NCBI GenBank assembly: GCA_014058105.1
Contig: JACGCM010001546.1
Span: forward strand, 186,001 to 250,000
DNA length: 64,000 bases
DNA from: Kingdonia uniflora
Taxonomy: Eukaryota > Streptophyta > Magnoliopsida > Ranunculales > Circaeasteraceae
Direction: 5' to 3'
The notes beneath the pieces were generated by a model. It searched no databases. It worked only from the letters and a program-made list of their open reading frames with translations, and was not told the DNA's origin. Of the stretch, positions 62,801 through 64,000 are shown one piece after another (within the stretch, counting starts at the first letter, position 1; each line of letters opens with the position of its first letter). The translations under genes and the position numbers were made by a program.

Positions 62801-64000
62801 GCCCGAACAGGTGAAAGATCTTGTAGATTTTTGGTTCAAATCTACTACGTACACGGAGGATATCTATGACTTCAGTAAAGAGTTTAACATTGGTGATCTA
62901 TATCGAGATAGGATTGTACTCAAGAATCACATAAGAGCTTATGCAGTTGTAAACAAGTTTAAACTTGAACACGTTCTAAACAATGAATATAAAATTGTGG
63001 TACGTTGTAAAGGTCATAAATGCTCATAGCGGATTTATGTGACAAGGTTGCTCGGTTCTGCCCTATTTATAGTAAGTACTTATTGCTCCGTGCATACATG
63101 CATCCGAGTAGAAACTAATGGTGGGAACGCCTATAAGGCAGCGTCTAGTAGATGGGTTGCTTCTATAATCAAGCAAAAACTGTGAAAAGACCCAAACTAC
63201 AAACCTTCTAAAATTATTGATGATATGCAAATTAATCACAATATTGATGTAATATACAATCTTGTCTGGCGCACAAAAGAAAAAGCCCACACAAGGGATT
63301 CATCATCTCATATGTCATTTGTTCCCCCATACCTGTCATTCATACAACAATGTTTTTCATTTTATCGAATGTCATTTGGTCGACCAACTGTGTTATTTGT
63401 GCGTCGATATTTTTTATTTGTACGTATATGTTTATCATTTGATCTACATAATTATTTTAGATGAGAAGCAGCTTTGAACACGGATGCTAACTACTTACGA
63501 GCTACTTTGCAGAAGTTAGGTTGGTTGAACCGGATTTGGTGTTTGACATACAAACTATGAGTTTAAAGAATAAAAGATTCACAAGGCATTTTTGGTGTTT
63601 TGGTCCTTCCAAAAAAGCTTATAAACTATTGAAACCCGTTGTTGTGATTGATATAACTTTTTTGAAAGAGAAATATCATGGGACTCTATTAACAGCCATT
63701 TCCATTGACCCAAGCAATCATATTTTTCTACTTGCATTTTTTATAGCAGACTCGGAGACCACCAAAAGTTGGACATACTTCCTGGAGATGTTTGAGTCTA
63801 ATTTCTACGGTTATGACACTCGATTCGTCGTTATCTCTGACAGGAACGCTGGAATTATTAATGTTGTACCCAAGGTGTTTCTATTTGCAATCCATAAGTT
63901 TTGTGCCTTACATATATCGAACAACATTAAAACTACCCTTAAAAGTATGAGGATCGCATTTAGGATGGTAGCAGAGGCCCTAACCACCATTGATTTCAAT
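62801..64000 (+). pseudogene. Mutator-like (MuDR) transposase, 5' and central part
   Basis: After an acceptor (gagccacag) the translation has FSKEFNIGDLYRDRIVLKNH and RAYAVVNKFKLEHVLNNEYK with VRCKGHKCS, the MuDR DNA-binding domain. CSVHTCIRVETNGGNAY carries the His-Cys zinc motif, then NIDVIYNLVWRTKEKA. After a roughly 165-bp foreign-looking insert, the DDE core follows with VVVIDITFLKEKYHGTLLTA, FFIADSETTKSWTYFLEMFE and RFVVISDRNAGIINVVPKVF, then HKFCALHISNNIK. A TAG replaces the Trp codon after CS, and several frames are needed. It continues beyond the window. Confidence 0.8.
63301..63465 (+). repeat. Insert with short repeats inside the Mutator transposase
   Basis: Coding similarity to MULE transposase stops at KEKA and resumes near 63470. 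Between lies T-rich DNA repeating tcatttg-, atgtcattt- and tttgtacgt-like words. No inverted repeats or duplication were seen. Confidence 0.4.

Overview
This window is nuclear DNA from a flowering plant, most likely a eudicot. It is AT-rich and dominated by decayed plant transposable elements: Tat-type Ty3/gypsy, Ty1/copia, CACTA, PIF/Harbinger, hAT MITEs and Mutator. One host gene looks intact, a UMP-CMP kinase on the minus strand whose exons all reconstruct with GT/AG introns and an unbroken frame. Nothing bacterial is present, and no tRNA, rRNA or CRISPR was recognised.

Layout. 1-3546 holds two copies of a Tat-like gypsy family (called A here) in opposite orientations, with LTRs at 159-736 and 2926-3546. 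3560-about 5450 is the 3' end of a different gypsy element. 5680-7947 holds relics of a Myb/SANT-like transposon protein. 7948-about 16010 is a plus-strand family A element: LTR, gag, protease, RT, RNase H, integrase, a 114-bp tandem array and a truncated antisense ORF. About 16010-26161 is a minus-strand Tat element of another family (C) with an antisense, intron-containing ORF and a roughly 200-bp tandem array. 26162-27590 holds a relic RNase H1/viroplasmin-like domain.

27600-33860 is the UMP-CMP kinase gene; its last intron carries nested hAT MITEs and a run of 34 G. 34939-51668 is a copia element cut by a CACTA transposon (40156-51507, TSD CCA). The CACTA is itself cut by a PIF/Harbinger transposon (40970-48342, TSD TAA). 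The Harbinger carries its two usual genes plus intronless fragments of two unrelated host genes, an ATR3/NDOR1-type diflavin reductase and a SIP2-type aquaporin. A single 184-codon frame runs across the boundary between them. The CACTA part outside the Harbinger carries fructokinase exon fragments.

51667-54850 holds further copia pieces. 54931-58115 is a truncated plus-strand gypsy element (family B), which converges on a minus-strand family A element (58390-62005). 62270-64000 is the start of a Mutator-like transposase gene running off the window.

Most element genes contain stops and frameshifts and should be read as pseudogenes. The most interesting items are the double gene capture in the Harbinger element, the intron-bearing antisense ORF in the family C element, the satellite-like arrays placed between pol and the antisense ORFs, and the three-level nesting with target-site duplications still readable.
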